Part shown: piece after piece, positions 17,482 through 26,637 of the stretch | Position numbering within the stretch: position 1 is the stretch's first letter | Layout of the letters: every line of letters begins with the position of its first letter | Source of the DNA: JACKIC01 sp964392305 | Lineage (GTDB): Bacteria > Planctomycetota > UBA1135 > UBA2386 | DNA: 64,000 bases | Assembly: GCA_964392305.1 (NCBI GenBank) | Contig: CAYMPV010000004.1 | Location: forward strand, 62,001-126,000 | Direction: 5' to 3' | Notes under the pieces: model-generated | Databases searched by the model: none | What the model saw: only the letters and a program-made list of their open reading frames with translations | Told to the model about the DNA's origin: nothing | Translations under genes and position numbers: made by a program

Positions 17482-18669
17482 ATGGCGGTTCGCATCAGCA
17501 CGCCTATCTCGATCGCCGCGTTCGGCGCCGTTTGCCTCGGTGCCGGTGTGTGGGCTGGCAACTTGCTCGGGCCCAAGAGGCAAGTCTGGCATGCTGGTGA
17601 TGCGACCGCCATCGCGGGGCGCATGCCGCCGACTTCGTTCGCGGACGTGGTGGCACAGGTCAGCAAGGGTGTGGTCACGGTGCGCTGCAACGCGACTCCT
17701 GCCCAGGACGCGACGGCAGGGTCACCGGCCCGCGAGACTGTTGCCGGAGTCCGCGATCAGGACGCGTCCGGCGCGCTCCCGGCGATCGGTCGCACGTGGA
17801 CCGAACCGGTGTTCCAAGCCGCACCGGGACAGCGCACCGGTTCGGGGTTCGTGGTCGACGCCAAGGGACTCGTCGTCACCAGCCGCCACCTCGTCATCGG
17901 CAGCCGCGACATGCAGGTGCAGGTGCCCGAACGCGGCAGTTTCCGCGCCGAAGTGGTGGGGGAAGACGCGGCCACGGACCTCGCGCTGGTGCGGTTGGTG
18001 TCGGCACCCGATGACCTCGTCGCGCTGCCCCTGGGTCCCAGCGAAGAGTTGCGGGCTGGCGACTGGATCGTCGCAGTCGGCAACCCGTTCGGCTTCACGC
18101 AGACGGTTACCGCGGGGGTGGTCAGCTACGTCGGCCGCCATCTGCACACGGACCTGGGCGTGACCAGCGATTTCCTGCAGTTCAGCGCCCCCGTCAACCC
18201 GGGGAGCTCGGGTTGCCCGCTGTTCGACGGTGCCGGCCGGGTGGTCGGCGTGACCACCCAGGCAGCCACGGCGGCGCAGGGCATCTCGTTCGCCGTGCCC
18301 AGCCGCAGCCTGAAGTGGGCGCTCGACGCGATGGCGCGCGCCACGGATGGCAAGGTGCGCCGCGGTTTCCTCGGCATCGAGTTCGCATCGCGCAGCCGCC
18401 CCGCCGACGAGGCATGTCCCGGAGCGATCATCACCCGCGTCGCCGTGGGCGAACCCGCGGAACGCGCCGGTTTGCGCCGCGGCGATGTGGTGCTGAGCGT
18501 CGACGGCGAGGTGATCGCCGACGCGAGTTCGCTGCACGATCGCATCCTGCAGGGCCGGCCCGGCGCGCGCATCCGCCTGCAGTTGCTGCGCGACGGTCGT
18601 GTGACCGGACCGATCGAGGCCGAACTCGGCGAGGTCGGGTCGCTGCAGCGACTGAACCACCCCAACTAG
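17482..18669 (+). CDS. HtrA/DegP-like serine protease with one PDZ domain
   Basis: 395 residues: an N-terminal membrane anchor or signal segment at about 8-28, a trypsin-like domain, then one PDZ domain (about 305-385). The catalytic triad is complete: His136 in TSRHLVIG, Asp166 in ATDLALV and Ser243 in NPGSSGCP. The flanking residues are unusual for HtrA, which normally has TNxHV and GNSGGP. It is expected to act in the periplasm in quality control or signalling. GTG at 17461 is an alternative start. It stands alone between a divergent peptidase gene and the phosphate-type regulatory genes. Confidence 0.9.
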   Translation: MAVRISTPISIAAFGAVCLGAGVWAGNLLGPKRQVWHAGDATAIAGRMPPTSFADVVAQVSKGVVTVRCNATPAQDATAGSPARETVAGVRDQDASGALPAIGRTWTEPVFQAAPGQRTGSGFVVDAKGLVVTSRHLVIGSRDMQVQVPERGSFRAEVVGEDAATDLALVRLVSAPDDLVALPLGPSEELRAGDWIVAVGNPFGFTQTVTAGVVSYVGRHLHTDLGVTSDFLQFSAPVNPGSSGCPLFDGAGRVVGVTTQAATAAQGISFAVPSRSLKWALDAMARATDGKVRRGFLGIEFASRSRPADEACPGAIITRVAVGEPAERAGLRRGDVVLSVDGEVIADASSLHDRILQGRPGARIRLQLLRDGRVTGPIEAELGEVGSLQRLNHPN

Positions 18670-18779
18670 CGGCGCCTGGCTTCGCGGCGCGCAACCGGGC
18701 CCGGCTCGCTGCGGAACCCAAGCACAGCGTTGCATGAAGCGCGACGAAGCCGGAGATTTGGCGGCCCCATGCAGCGCCG

Positions 18780-19499
18780 GTGGCGGCGATGACGACGGTC
18801 ATGAGTGCAACCGAAGAACCCTTGCGAACTGCCTCGACGCCAGCGCCGTTGGCCGAGCCCGCGCGCGGCGCCGCAAGCACCCCGGCATGGGGCGAGCTGA
18901 TGACGTTGCTCGCGCCCGGCGTCGTGCACCAGTTGGGCAATGTGCTGTTCACGATTCAGGGGCATGCGCAGATGGGCATGGTCGGCGAGGCGGAACGCCA
19001 CGCGGTGCTGCGGGCGACCCGACGCGGCAGCGACACGGTGCGCCTGCTGCGGGCCCTGCTCGGCGACCCGATTCCGCAACCGATCGATCTGGACACGCTG
19101 CTCGAACAGGTCGCGGATCTGGCGCGCGTGGCGCTGCGCGAACAGGGACGACGACTCGAACTGTTGCCGGCCGTAGGGGTGCACCTGTGGTCTTGCGACC
19201 TGCACCGCACCGCACCGCTGCTCCTGCTCGGGCTACAGCAATTCGGCCAGGCTGCGCCGACGGTGGCCTCGACTCTCACGATCCAGCGGGTCGGCAGCCA
19301 AGGAGAGCCGCCGCGCATCCGGTTCGGCCACGTGACCGGCAGCGGCGAACTGCCCTTTCCGGTCGCCGGTCCCGACTTGCTCGCCGCCGTGGCAGCGGCC
19401 GGGCGACGTCTTCAGGTGGCCGTCGTCGCCAGTCTGCGGGCCTCGGGTCTGGAACTGGCCTTGCCCTACGCCCGGGTCTCCATGCAGGCCGAAGCTTGA
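18780..19499 (+). CDS. Degenerate histidine-kinase-like protein (DHp-type helix, no ATP-binding motifs)
   Basis: 239 residues. Residues 43-65 (APGVVHQLGNVLFTIQG) resemble the H-box of histidine-kinase dimerisation domains, with His50 in the phospho-acceptor position followed by Gln instead of Glu/Asp. The remainder has the size of a Bergerat fold, but no N-box asparagine, DxGxG or GxGL motif is visible. This resembles ChpT-like phosphotransferases and pseudokinases; that is inference. It lies 74 bases upstream of phoB on the same strand. The start could be GTG 18780, ATG 18789 or ATG 18801. A longer open frame on the same strand is arginine-rich and is taken as a shadow. Confidence 0.6.
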   Translation: MAAMTTVMSATEEPLRTASTPAPLAEPARGAASTPAWGELMTLLAPGVVHQLGNVLFTIQGHAQMGMVGEAERHAVLRATRRGSDTVRLLRALLGDPIPQPIDLDTLLEQVADLARVALREQGRRLELLPAVGVHLWSCDLHRTAPLLLLGLQQFGQAAPTVASTLTIQRVGSQGEPPRIRFGHVTGSGELPFPVAGPDLLAAVAAAGRRLQVAVVASLRASGLELALPYARVSMQAEA

Positions 19500-19573
19500 A
19501 CTGGTCTTCGCGGTTTCTTGTCACAACCTACCTAGTCTCCTCGCCGTCCATCAGGCAACGAGACGAGTAACAA

Positions 19574-20281
19574 GTGATCGCAGTGGCCAAGCCCAAGATC
19601 CTGGTCATCGAAGACGAGCCAGACCTGCTCGAAGTCATCCAGTACAACCTCGATCGCGAGGGTCACAAGGTGATCGCGTGCCGGAACGGCGAGCAGGGGC
19701 TCAGCCGGATCCGCACCGACAACCCGGACCTCGTGATCCTGGATCTGATGCTTCCGGGCATGGACGGCGTGGAGGTCTGCCGTCAGGTCAAGTCGGATCC
19801 GGTGACCAGGGCCATCCCCATCATCATGGTCACCGCCAAGAGCGAGGAGAGCGACATCGTGCTCGGTCTCGGCATCGGTGCTGACGACTACATCGCCAAA
19901 CCCTTCAGCCCGCGGGAACTGGTCGCCCGCGTCAAGGTCGTGTTGCGCCGCGGTCCGCTGCGTGAGCAGAGCGGCGGCGGCGAACGCGTCGTGCGCGGCC
20001 CGTTGGCCATCGATCTGGGACGGCACGAGGCGCGGCTGGATCAGCAGCTGATCAGCCTGACGCCCACGGAGATGCGGCTGCTGCACTTCCTGGCATCGCA
20101 CCCGGGGCGCGTGTTCACGCGCGCGCACCTGCTCAGTCGCGTGATCGGCGAAGACGCGATCGTCACCGACCGCAACATCGACGTTCACGTTCGGGCGCTG
20201 CGCCAGAAGCTCGGCGACAGCCAGACCTACATCGAGACCGTGCGCGGCGTCGGTTACCGCTTCAGCGACGCACCGCAGTGA
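19574..20281 (+). CDS. phoB: PhoB-type response regulator
   Basis: 235 residues, OmpR/PhoB subfamily. The receiver domain has the phospho-acceptor Asp57 in LVILDLMLPGMDG, Thr88 in VTAKS and Lys109 in DDYIAKPFSPREL. The C-terminal winged helix includes LTPTEMRLLHFLASHPGRVF and ends with YIETVRGVGYRF. Assignment to phosphate control rests on the PhoR-like kinase and phoU that follow. The start is GTG at 19574 or 19583. A sequence CTTGTCACA (19517-19525) resembles half of a Pho box upstream, but no second half is evident. Confidence 0.9.
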   Translation: MIAVAKPKILVIEDEPDLLEVIQYNLDREGHKVIACRNGEQGLSRIRTDNPDLVILDLMLPGMDGVEVCRQVKSDPVTRAIPIIMVTAKSEESDIVLGLGIGADDYIAKPFSPRELVARVKVVLRRGPLREQSGGGERVVRGPLAIDLGRHEARLDQQLISLTPTEMRLLHFLASHPGRVFTRAHLLSRVIGEDAIVTDRNIDVHVRALRQKLGDSQTYIETVRGVGYRFSDAPQ

Positions 20282-20319
20282 CCGACCGCTCCGATGTGGG
20301 TTCGCGTCGGCCCACGTCG

Positions 20320-20349
20320 CATGGTTCGCACCGTCATGGTTCGCGATAG
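20320..20349. repeat. 15-bp tandem duplication upstream of phoR
   Basis: CATGGTTCGC plus five bases is repeated once head to tail; the first ten bases of each copy are identical. It lies in the 92-base gap between phoB and phoR. Confidence 0.6.
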
Positions 20350-20373
20350 CATCTTCGCCGTGAGGTCGATCCG

Positions 20374-21552
20374 TTGTTGACCTGGCTCTGCCTGCTGCTG
20401 GGTGCGGCGCTGGTCGCAGCCCTCGTGGCCGTCAGCCGGCAACGCAGCGTCGCCGTGGCCAAGACCGCCGAGGCGGTGGCCGGTCGGCGCGAACTGCAGG
20501 ACTGTCTGCGTGCTCGCGACCGTTATGCCGCAGGCCTCGAAGGAGCACCGGGCGGACTGATCCTGCTCGACGAACACGGCGTGGTGGTCACCAACAACGC
20601 GGCCGCGCAAGAACTCGCCTCGCTTCCGGCGCCGGGCGCGATCGGCCGCAAGCTGGTGGAGTTGGTGGCCTGGCCGCGCTTGCAGGCGGCGATCGAAACG
20701 TGCCGCCAGACTGGCGCCGAGCAGGACTTCGAACTGCAGGAGCAGATCGCCGACGGCCGTCGCGACGTCACGGTGCGGATCCGCTCCCTGGGAGAACACG
20801 GTTTTGCGGTCAGCGTCGAGGACCAGAGTCGCATCAAGCGCCTCGAGTCGCTGCGGCGCGACTTCGTGGCCAACGTCTCCCACGAACTGAAGACCCCGCT
20901 GGCGGCGATCTTGGGCTACGTCGAGACGATGATCGACGACGCCGAGATGGCGCCCACGATCCGGCAGCGTTTCCTCGAGAAGGTCTCGCGGCAGAGCGAG
21001 CGCCTGGCGCGACTCGTGGGCGACCTGCTGACGTTGTCGCGACTGGACGAATTGGACCTCGAGAAGTCGGCGGCGGTGCAGAACCTCGCGCAGGTGCTGC
21101 GTGAGACGGTGCGGGACCTGGCGCCGCTCGCCGACAAGCGCGGCATCCAGTTGCAGACCGAGGGGCTCGGCGGGACCGCGCCGGTGCGCGCGGATCCGGA
21201 AGCGCTGCGGCAAGTGGTCGGCAATCTGATCGACAACGCGATCAAATACACCCCCGAAGGCGGTCGCGTGCAGGTTCGCCTCGACACGCACGGCCATCGC
21301 GCGACCCTCGAGGTGCAGGACACCGGCATCGGCCTGTCGCCGGAGGACCAGCGGCGGGTCTTCGAGCGTTTCTATCGGGTCGACCGGGCGCGGTCCCGCG
21401 ACCTGGGCGGAACCGGCCTGGGACTCTCGATCGTCAAGAACACCGTGCGCAGTCTCGGCGGCGAAGTCGGGGTGCGCAGCGCGCTGGGCAAGGGAAGCAC
21501 CTTCTGGGTTCACCTGCCCGTCATCACCAACGCGGAGGAGCCTTCTACATGA
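20374..21552 (+). CDS. phoR: PhoR-type sensor histidine kinase
   Basis: 392 residues: a short N-terminal membrane segment (about 3-22), a PAS-like region (about 45-150), a HisKA domain with the phospho-acceptor His170 in VANVSHELKTPLAA, and an ATPase domain with NLIDNAIKYTPEGG, DTGIGLSP and GGTGLGLSIVKN. The start is TTG at 20374 with GAGG 8 bases upstream. It expectedly phosphorylates PhoB in response to low phosphate. Its stop overlaps the start of phoU as ATGA, so the two are translationally coupled. Confidence 0.9.
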   Translation: MLTWLCLLLGAALVAALVAVSRQRSVAVAKTAEAVAGRRELQDCLRARDRYAAGLEGAPGGLILLDEHGVVVTNNAAAQELASLPAPGAIGRKLVELVAWPRLQAAIETCRQTGAEQDFELQEQIADGRRDVTVRIRSLGEHGFAVSVEDQSRIKRLESLRRDFVANVSHELKTPLAAILGYVETMIDDAEMAPTIRQRFLEKVSRQSERLARLVGDLLTLSRLDELDLEKSAAVQNLAQVLRETVRDLAPLADKRGIQLQTEGLGGTAPVRADPEALRQVVGNLIDNAIKYTPEGGRVQVRLDTHGHRATLEVQDTGIGLSPEDQRRVFERFYRVDRARSRDLGGTGLGLSIVKNTVRSLGGEVGVRSALGKGSTFWVHLPVITNAEEPST

Positions 21553-22220
21553 CCCTGCATCTGTATCGTGATCTCGAAAGCCTGCGCAAGCGACTGCTCA
21601 GCCTCGGTGCCCTGGTCGAAACCTCGATCGGCAAAGCCACCGCGGCCTTCCTGGATCTCGACGCGGCCAACGCGCAGGAGGTCGTGCGCGGCGATTCGGA
21701 GGTCGACTCGGCCGAGGTGCGCCTCGAGGAGGAGTGCCTCAAGGTGCTCGCGTTGCACCAGCCGGTCGCCGGCGATCTGCGCTTCGTCGTTGCCGTGCTC
21801 AAGATCAACAGCGATCTCGAGCGCATGGGCGACGCCGCCGAGAGCGTCGCTTCGCGCGCCCTGCAGTTGAAGGCCCTGCCCGGGTTCACGTTGCCGCAGG
21901 AGCTGGCCCAGATGGTGGCGATGGCCAAGGGCATGACGCACAAGGCGCTGGATTGCCTGGCGCGTGAGGACGTCGCGTTGGCGCGCGAGGTGCTCAACGA
22001 CGACCTCGCCGTCGACAGCCTGCAGCGCCGCATGTTCGAGCTGCTGCAGCAGCGAATGCAGGAGAACCCGGCGGACGTCGAGGCCGCGGTGCTGGTGCTG
22101 TCGATGTCGCGCCAGATCGAGCGCATCGCCGACCTGGCGACGAACATCGCGGAGGACGTGATCTTCCTGCTGGAAGGGGAGATCGTGCGGCATCGCCGCG
22201 CGCAGTTGCGGTTGGTCTGA
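21549..22220 (+). CDS. phoU: Phosphate uptake regulator PhoU
   Basis: 223 residues in two similar three-helix halves, each with the PhoU pattern of acidic metal-binding helices (RFVVAVLKINSDLERMGDAA in the first, RQIERIADLATNIAED in the second). It restrains PhoR signalling and Pst transport in other bacteria. The ATG overlaps the phoR stop by 4 bases. No pstSCAB genes are present here, so the transporter must be elsewhere. Confidence 0.95.
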   Translation: MTLHLYRDLESLRKRLLSLGALVETSIGKATAAFLDLDAANAQEVVRGDSEVDSAEVRLEEECLKVLALHQPVAGDLRFVVAVLKINSDLERMGDAAESVASRALQLKALPGFTLPQELAQMVAMAKGMTHKALDCLAREDVALAREVLNDDLAVDSLQRRMFELLQQRMQENPADVEAAVLVLSMSRQIERIADLATNIAEDVIFLLEGEIVRHRRAQLRLV

Positions 22221-22238
22221 GCGCGCGGCGGCGCGCTC
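22219..22238. terminator. Hairpin between convergent phoU and thiC
   Basis: GAGCGCGC, a 4-base loop GGCG and GCGCGCTC form an 8-bp, all-but-one GC stem that fills the 21-base gap between the two convergent stop codons. It could stop transcription from both sides. There is no T-tract on either side, so intrinsic termination is not certain. Confidence 0.5.
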
Positions 22239-22241
22239 GAC

Positions 22242-23813
<1,572 letters not shown>

Positions 23814-23821
23814 GAGCTGCT

Positions 23822-23899
23822 GTTTCCTACGCCGGCATGATCCGGTTCAGGTTCGAGGGGTGCTTCTCAGCCCGCGCCGCGCGGACGCCCCCAAGCAGG
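23822..23899 (-). promoter_or_regulatory. TPP riboswitch (THI element) of thiC
   Basis: On the minus strand the two conserved THI segments are present: GGGCTGAGA (CTGAGA complements 23865-23870) and ACCTGAACCGGATCATGCC (complement of about 23834-23852), in the order and spacing of known TPP aptamers. Just downstream, AGGA (23825-23828) lies 11 bases before the thiC ATG, so ligand binding probably hides the ribosome-binding site and represses translation. The outer edges are estimated. Confidence 0.93.
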
Positions 23900-23991
23900 G
23901 TGATCGCGTCGGTCCCGGAAGAACCGCCACGGCGAAGGCGCCAAGGATCGGTCGCGACGCGCGCCGGCGCAACACAAAGCCCCAGCCCGCG

Positions 23992-24819
23992 TCAGCGGTG
24001 GGTGCCGCCGGGGACACTGCCGCCAGGGACACTGCTGCCGGGGAGACTGCTGCCAGGGGCACCGCTCGTCTGCCCATTGCCAGTTGCCCCATCGTCATCC
24101 GTCAATCCGGAGTCCAGCGGCTGCAGCGCGAACACCTTCCGCAACTCGTCAGGCACCGACTCGCCGAGCATCGCGATCGCCTGCTGCGACAGGCGCAGCG
24201 AGTGGGAGTGTTCGGCGGCCATCGCCAGCTGGCTGCCGCGGAAGAACATGTGCACGACCGACAGGCCGAACAGCACCAGGCACGCGCCCGTGGCGACGCC
24301 GAGCACGCCGCCGCCGACACGATCGAAGAAGCCGAGGCCGGCCTTCTTGGCGAGCTTCTGCAGCAGGATCGCCAGCAGGCTCAGCACGACCAACACCGCC
24401 AGGAACAGCAGCACGTAGGCCAGATACAGCGTCGTCTCCGCAGGTTGTGGGCTGTGCAGGACGGCGTCGCTGGCCTGCACCGCGCCATCGACGCCATGCG
24501 TGGCCGGCACCGGTTCGGCGCCGCCAGTCCCGTTCAGGCTGCCGGCCGGATCCTGCGCCAGCCAGTCACCGAGCACGTGGCCGTAGCGGCCGGACACGAC
24601 GTAGGCCGCCACCAGGATGCCGACGCGGCTCACCTGCCAGATCAGGCCTTTGAACAGGCCGATCACGAAGAACACCAGCAGCACCGCCATCGCCGTGCGA
24701 TCGACCCAGCCGATCTCCTGCAACTGGGTCCAGAAGCCCGAGTCGACGAAAGAGCCGGCGACGCCGGCATCGCCGGCGGGGCCTGGGGCTACCGATGGGT
24801 CCTGACCGAAGACAACCAC
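23992..24819 (-). CDS. CvpA-family membrane protein
   Basis: 275 residues with four or so membrane segments: MAVLLVFFVIGLFKGLIWQV, a second at ILVAAYVV, then two around LYLAYVLLFLAVLVVLSLLA and GVLGVATGACLVLFGLSVV. This arrangement and FDRVGGGVLGV match the CvpA (colicin V production) family, often linked to envelope integrity; the exact role is unknown. It is longer than typical CvpA because of a loop of about 50 residues and a Gly/Ser/Pro tail coded by about four 15-base repeats (PGSSVPGGSV-type). The start is GTG at 24819. Confidence 0.75.
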   Translation of the reverse strand: MVVFGQDPSVAPGPAGDAGVAGSFVDSGFWTQLQEIGWVDRTAMAVLLVFFVIGLFKGLIWQVSRVGILVAAYVVSGRYGHVLGDWLAQDPAGSLNGTGGAEPVPATHGVDGAVQASDAVLHSPQPAETTLYLAYVLLFLAVLVVLSLLAILLQKLAKKAGLGFFDRVGGGVLGVATGACLVLFGLSVVHMFFRGSQLAMAAEHSHSLRLSQQAIAMLGESVPDELRKVFALQPLDSGLTDDDGATGNGQTSGAPGSSLPGSSVPGGSVPGGTHR

Positions 24820-24908
24820 GAGCGGGGATGATGCCGCAAAGGCCTAGGTCAGGCGAGGGGGCAGTGTCGATCGTTGCTTTCTGCCCGCGGTGTGGCACCT
24901 TGCCCGCA

Positions 24909-26531
24909 ATGACCCGCCAAGAAGGCCAGGCCCTCGAGGTCGCCGTCAGCAAGCTCGCCGAACGCTTGCAGCTCGAGCCGCGCCTGCAGGCCGAGACGAT
25001 GCGCGCGCGCCGCGACTTCTTCGGCGCCGAAGGCGCGGCGCGGCCGCAGCCCGCGGCGGCCGAGTTCCGGTTCGCGGAGTGGCTCGTGCTCGAACGGCAG
25101 AGCGAGGTGCTCGGCGCGGTGCCGGCGGAGGTGCGCAGCTACGCGACCGACGTCGATCTGCGCGATTCGCTGGCCGGCGTGTTCCTCGTCGACACGGTCG
25201 ACGACGACGACGTGTCGGTGCGCGATCTGCAAAGCGACGAAGCGATCGACCTGTCGGTTCCCAGCGGCTCGTTGCAGGTGGGGGACCTGGTGGTGGGGCG
25301 CCTCTACAACACCAGCGAGGGGCATCGTCCGTCGAGCGCCGCGGCGGTGTTCCGCCCGGGCGCGAGCCTCGCCGAGGCCTTCGCTCGCGACGTCGACCGC
25401 CTCGACCTGGGCCGTCGCCTGTCGCAGGCCGAACTCGAACACCTGCTGCTGCGCCGACCCGAACAGGGCGCCAGCCCGACCGCCGAGCCGGTGAACATCC
25501 TGCCGCTCGAACGCCTCGAAGCCGATCTCGACCAGCTGCTGTTGGCGGGGGGTAGCGAACGTTCTGCGACGACGATCAGCCAACAACTGTCCGAGGCCGA
25601 CCGGCCGGGGCGGGTGCTCGGACCGCTGCTCGAAGAGCTGGCGTTCCACACCGACATCGACCTCGAACGCGCCCGCCAGCTGCTGCTGCAGATCTGGAAC
25701 GCGTGGCTGTCGCGGCGCGGTCCGCAGGACGGCGGCGACGCCGTGCCCCCGGCGCCGCCCGGTGCGACACTCGGTGAACGCATGGTGCGCGCCCTCGACG
25801 AGGGCCTGCGCCGGCACCAGGACGTCGACGAGGTGTTTGCACAGCTCGAGCGCATGGCGGGCCTCGACCAGGGAGCCGCTGACGACGACGAGAACCCGTT
25901 CGACGACGAACCCGACGAAGGTGACGAAACCGCCGCCGGCAACCTCGACGCACTGGTGCAGGAGTACCTGTGGGAGACCGGGCGTGAGCAGCAGCCCGCC
26001 GCCGCCGCGCTGCGCATCTGGCCAGGGCTGCAGGCCAACGCGGCGCTGCCGCACGACGACGTCGAACTGGTCACCAGCCAGGACCTGTTGCGCCTCTTGC
26101 TGCACGTCTATCTCGGCGCGCCGGCGACAACGCGCGCCGCCGCCGTGCACACGACGTACGCGGAGCTGCGCCGCTTCTACGACTGGTTGCAGCAGACGCA
26201 GGAGTTGGAGCTCGGCGGCGTGCTCGAAGATTGCCGCGGCGGCCTGCTCGATCAGGTAGATCGCCTCAACCAGGCCAGCCAGCTGCTGTCGGCCGGTGAC
26301 GGCGGCGCGACGCGCCCGACGTTGTTGCGCGTCGAGGACCTCGGCGAGGACGGCCTGGGCGTGCAGGACGACGAGGGCGAAGGTCACTGGGTGCGCACCG
26401 GTCCGGCCGCGGTGGCGGCGTTGCGGGTCGGTGACCTGCTGCTCGGGGCGATCGAACGTTCTCCGGCCGGGGCGACGTTCGTGGGCATGGTGGTGGCGCT
26501 GCCTCACGACGCCAGGGCGCTGATGGAGTAA
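24909..26531 (+). CDS. Large acidic protein of unknown function
   Basis: 540 residues, not recognised. Soluble, with no signal peptide. It has a first folded region to about residue 170, a helical region, a strongly acidic stretch (DDDENPFDDEPDEGDE) near 330-345 and a C-terminal region that repeats a small beta-rich pattern (VEDLGEDGLGVQDDEGEGHW, then VAALRVGDLLLGAI). The start is uncertain; GTG at 24864 would add a CPRC motif. It lies 106 bases upstream of the TPR/DUF2325-like gene on the same strand, so a joint role is possible. Confidence 0.65.
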   Translation: MTRQEGQALEVAVSKLAERLQLEPRLQAETMRARRDFFGAEGAARPQPAAAEFRFAEWLVLERQSEVLGAVPAEVRSYATDVDLRDSLAGVFLVDTVDDDDVSVRDLQSDEAIDLSVPSGSLQVGDLVVGRLYNTSEGHRPSSAAAVFRPGASLAEAFARDVDRLDLGRRLSQAELEHLLLRRPEQGASPTAEPVNILPLERLEADLDQLLLAGGSERSATTISQQLSEADRPGRVLGPLLEELAFHTDIDLERARQLLLQIWNAWLSRRGPQDGGDAVPPAPPGATLGERMVRALDEGLRRHQDVDEVFAQLERMAGLDQGAADDDENPFDDEPDEGDETAAGNLDALVQEYLWETGREQQPAAAALRIWPGLQANAALPHDDVELVTSQDLLRLLLHVYLGAPATTRAAAVHTTYAELRRFYDWLQQTQELELGGVLEDCRGGLLDQVDRLNQASQLLSAGDGGATRPTLLRVEDLGEDGLGVQDDEGEGHWVRTGPAAVAALRVGDLLLGAIERSPAGATFVGMVVALPHDARALME

Positions 26532-26637
26532 CGGCGCCACCGCGGTCGATCGAATAGCCGCGATCGCACCGGCAGTTGGCAAGGCGTGGTCAGCCAGGGC
26601 GGCGGGGGACCGATAACTCCCGGCGGAGCCGCTACCT

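Noticed and set aside
18734..19570. 278-codon frame on the same strand as the kinase-like gene
   Set aside because: Longer than the chosen frame but rich in Arg/Gly/Ala without structure; the chosen frame has a plausible H-box helix and hydrophobic pattern.
26532..26637. Possible terminator hairpin between the acidic protein and the TPR gene
   Set aside because: The GCGATCG-type repeats do not form a clean stem and have no T-tract.
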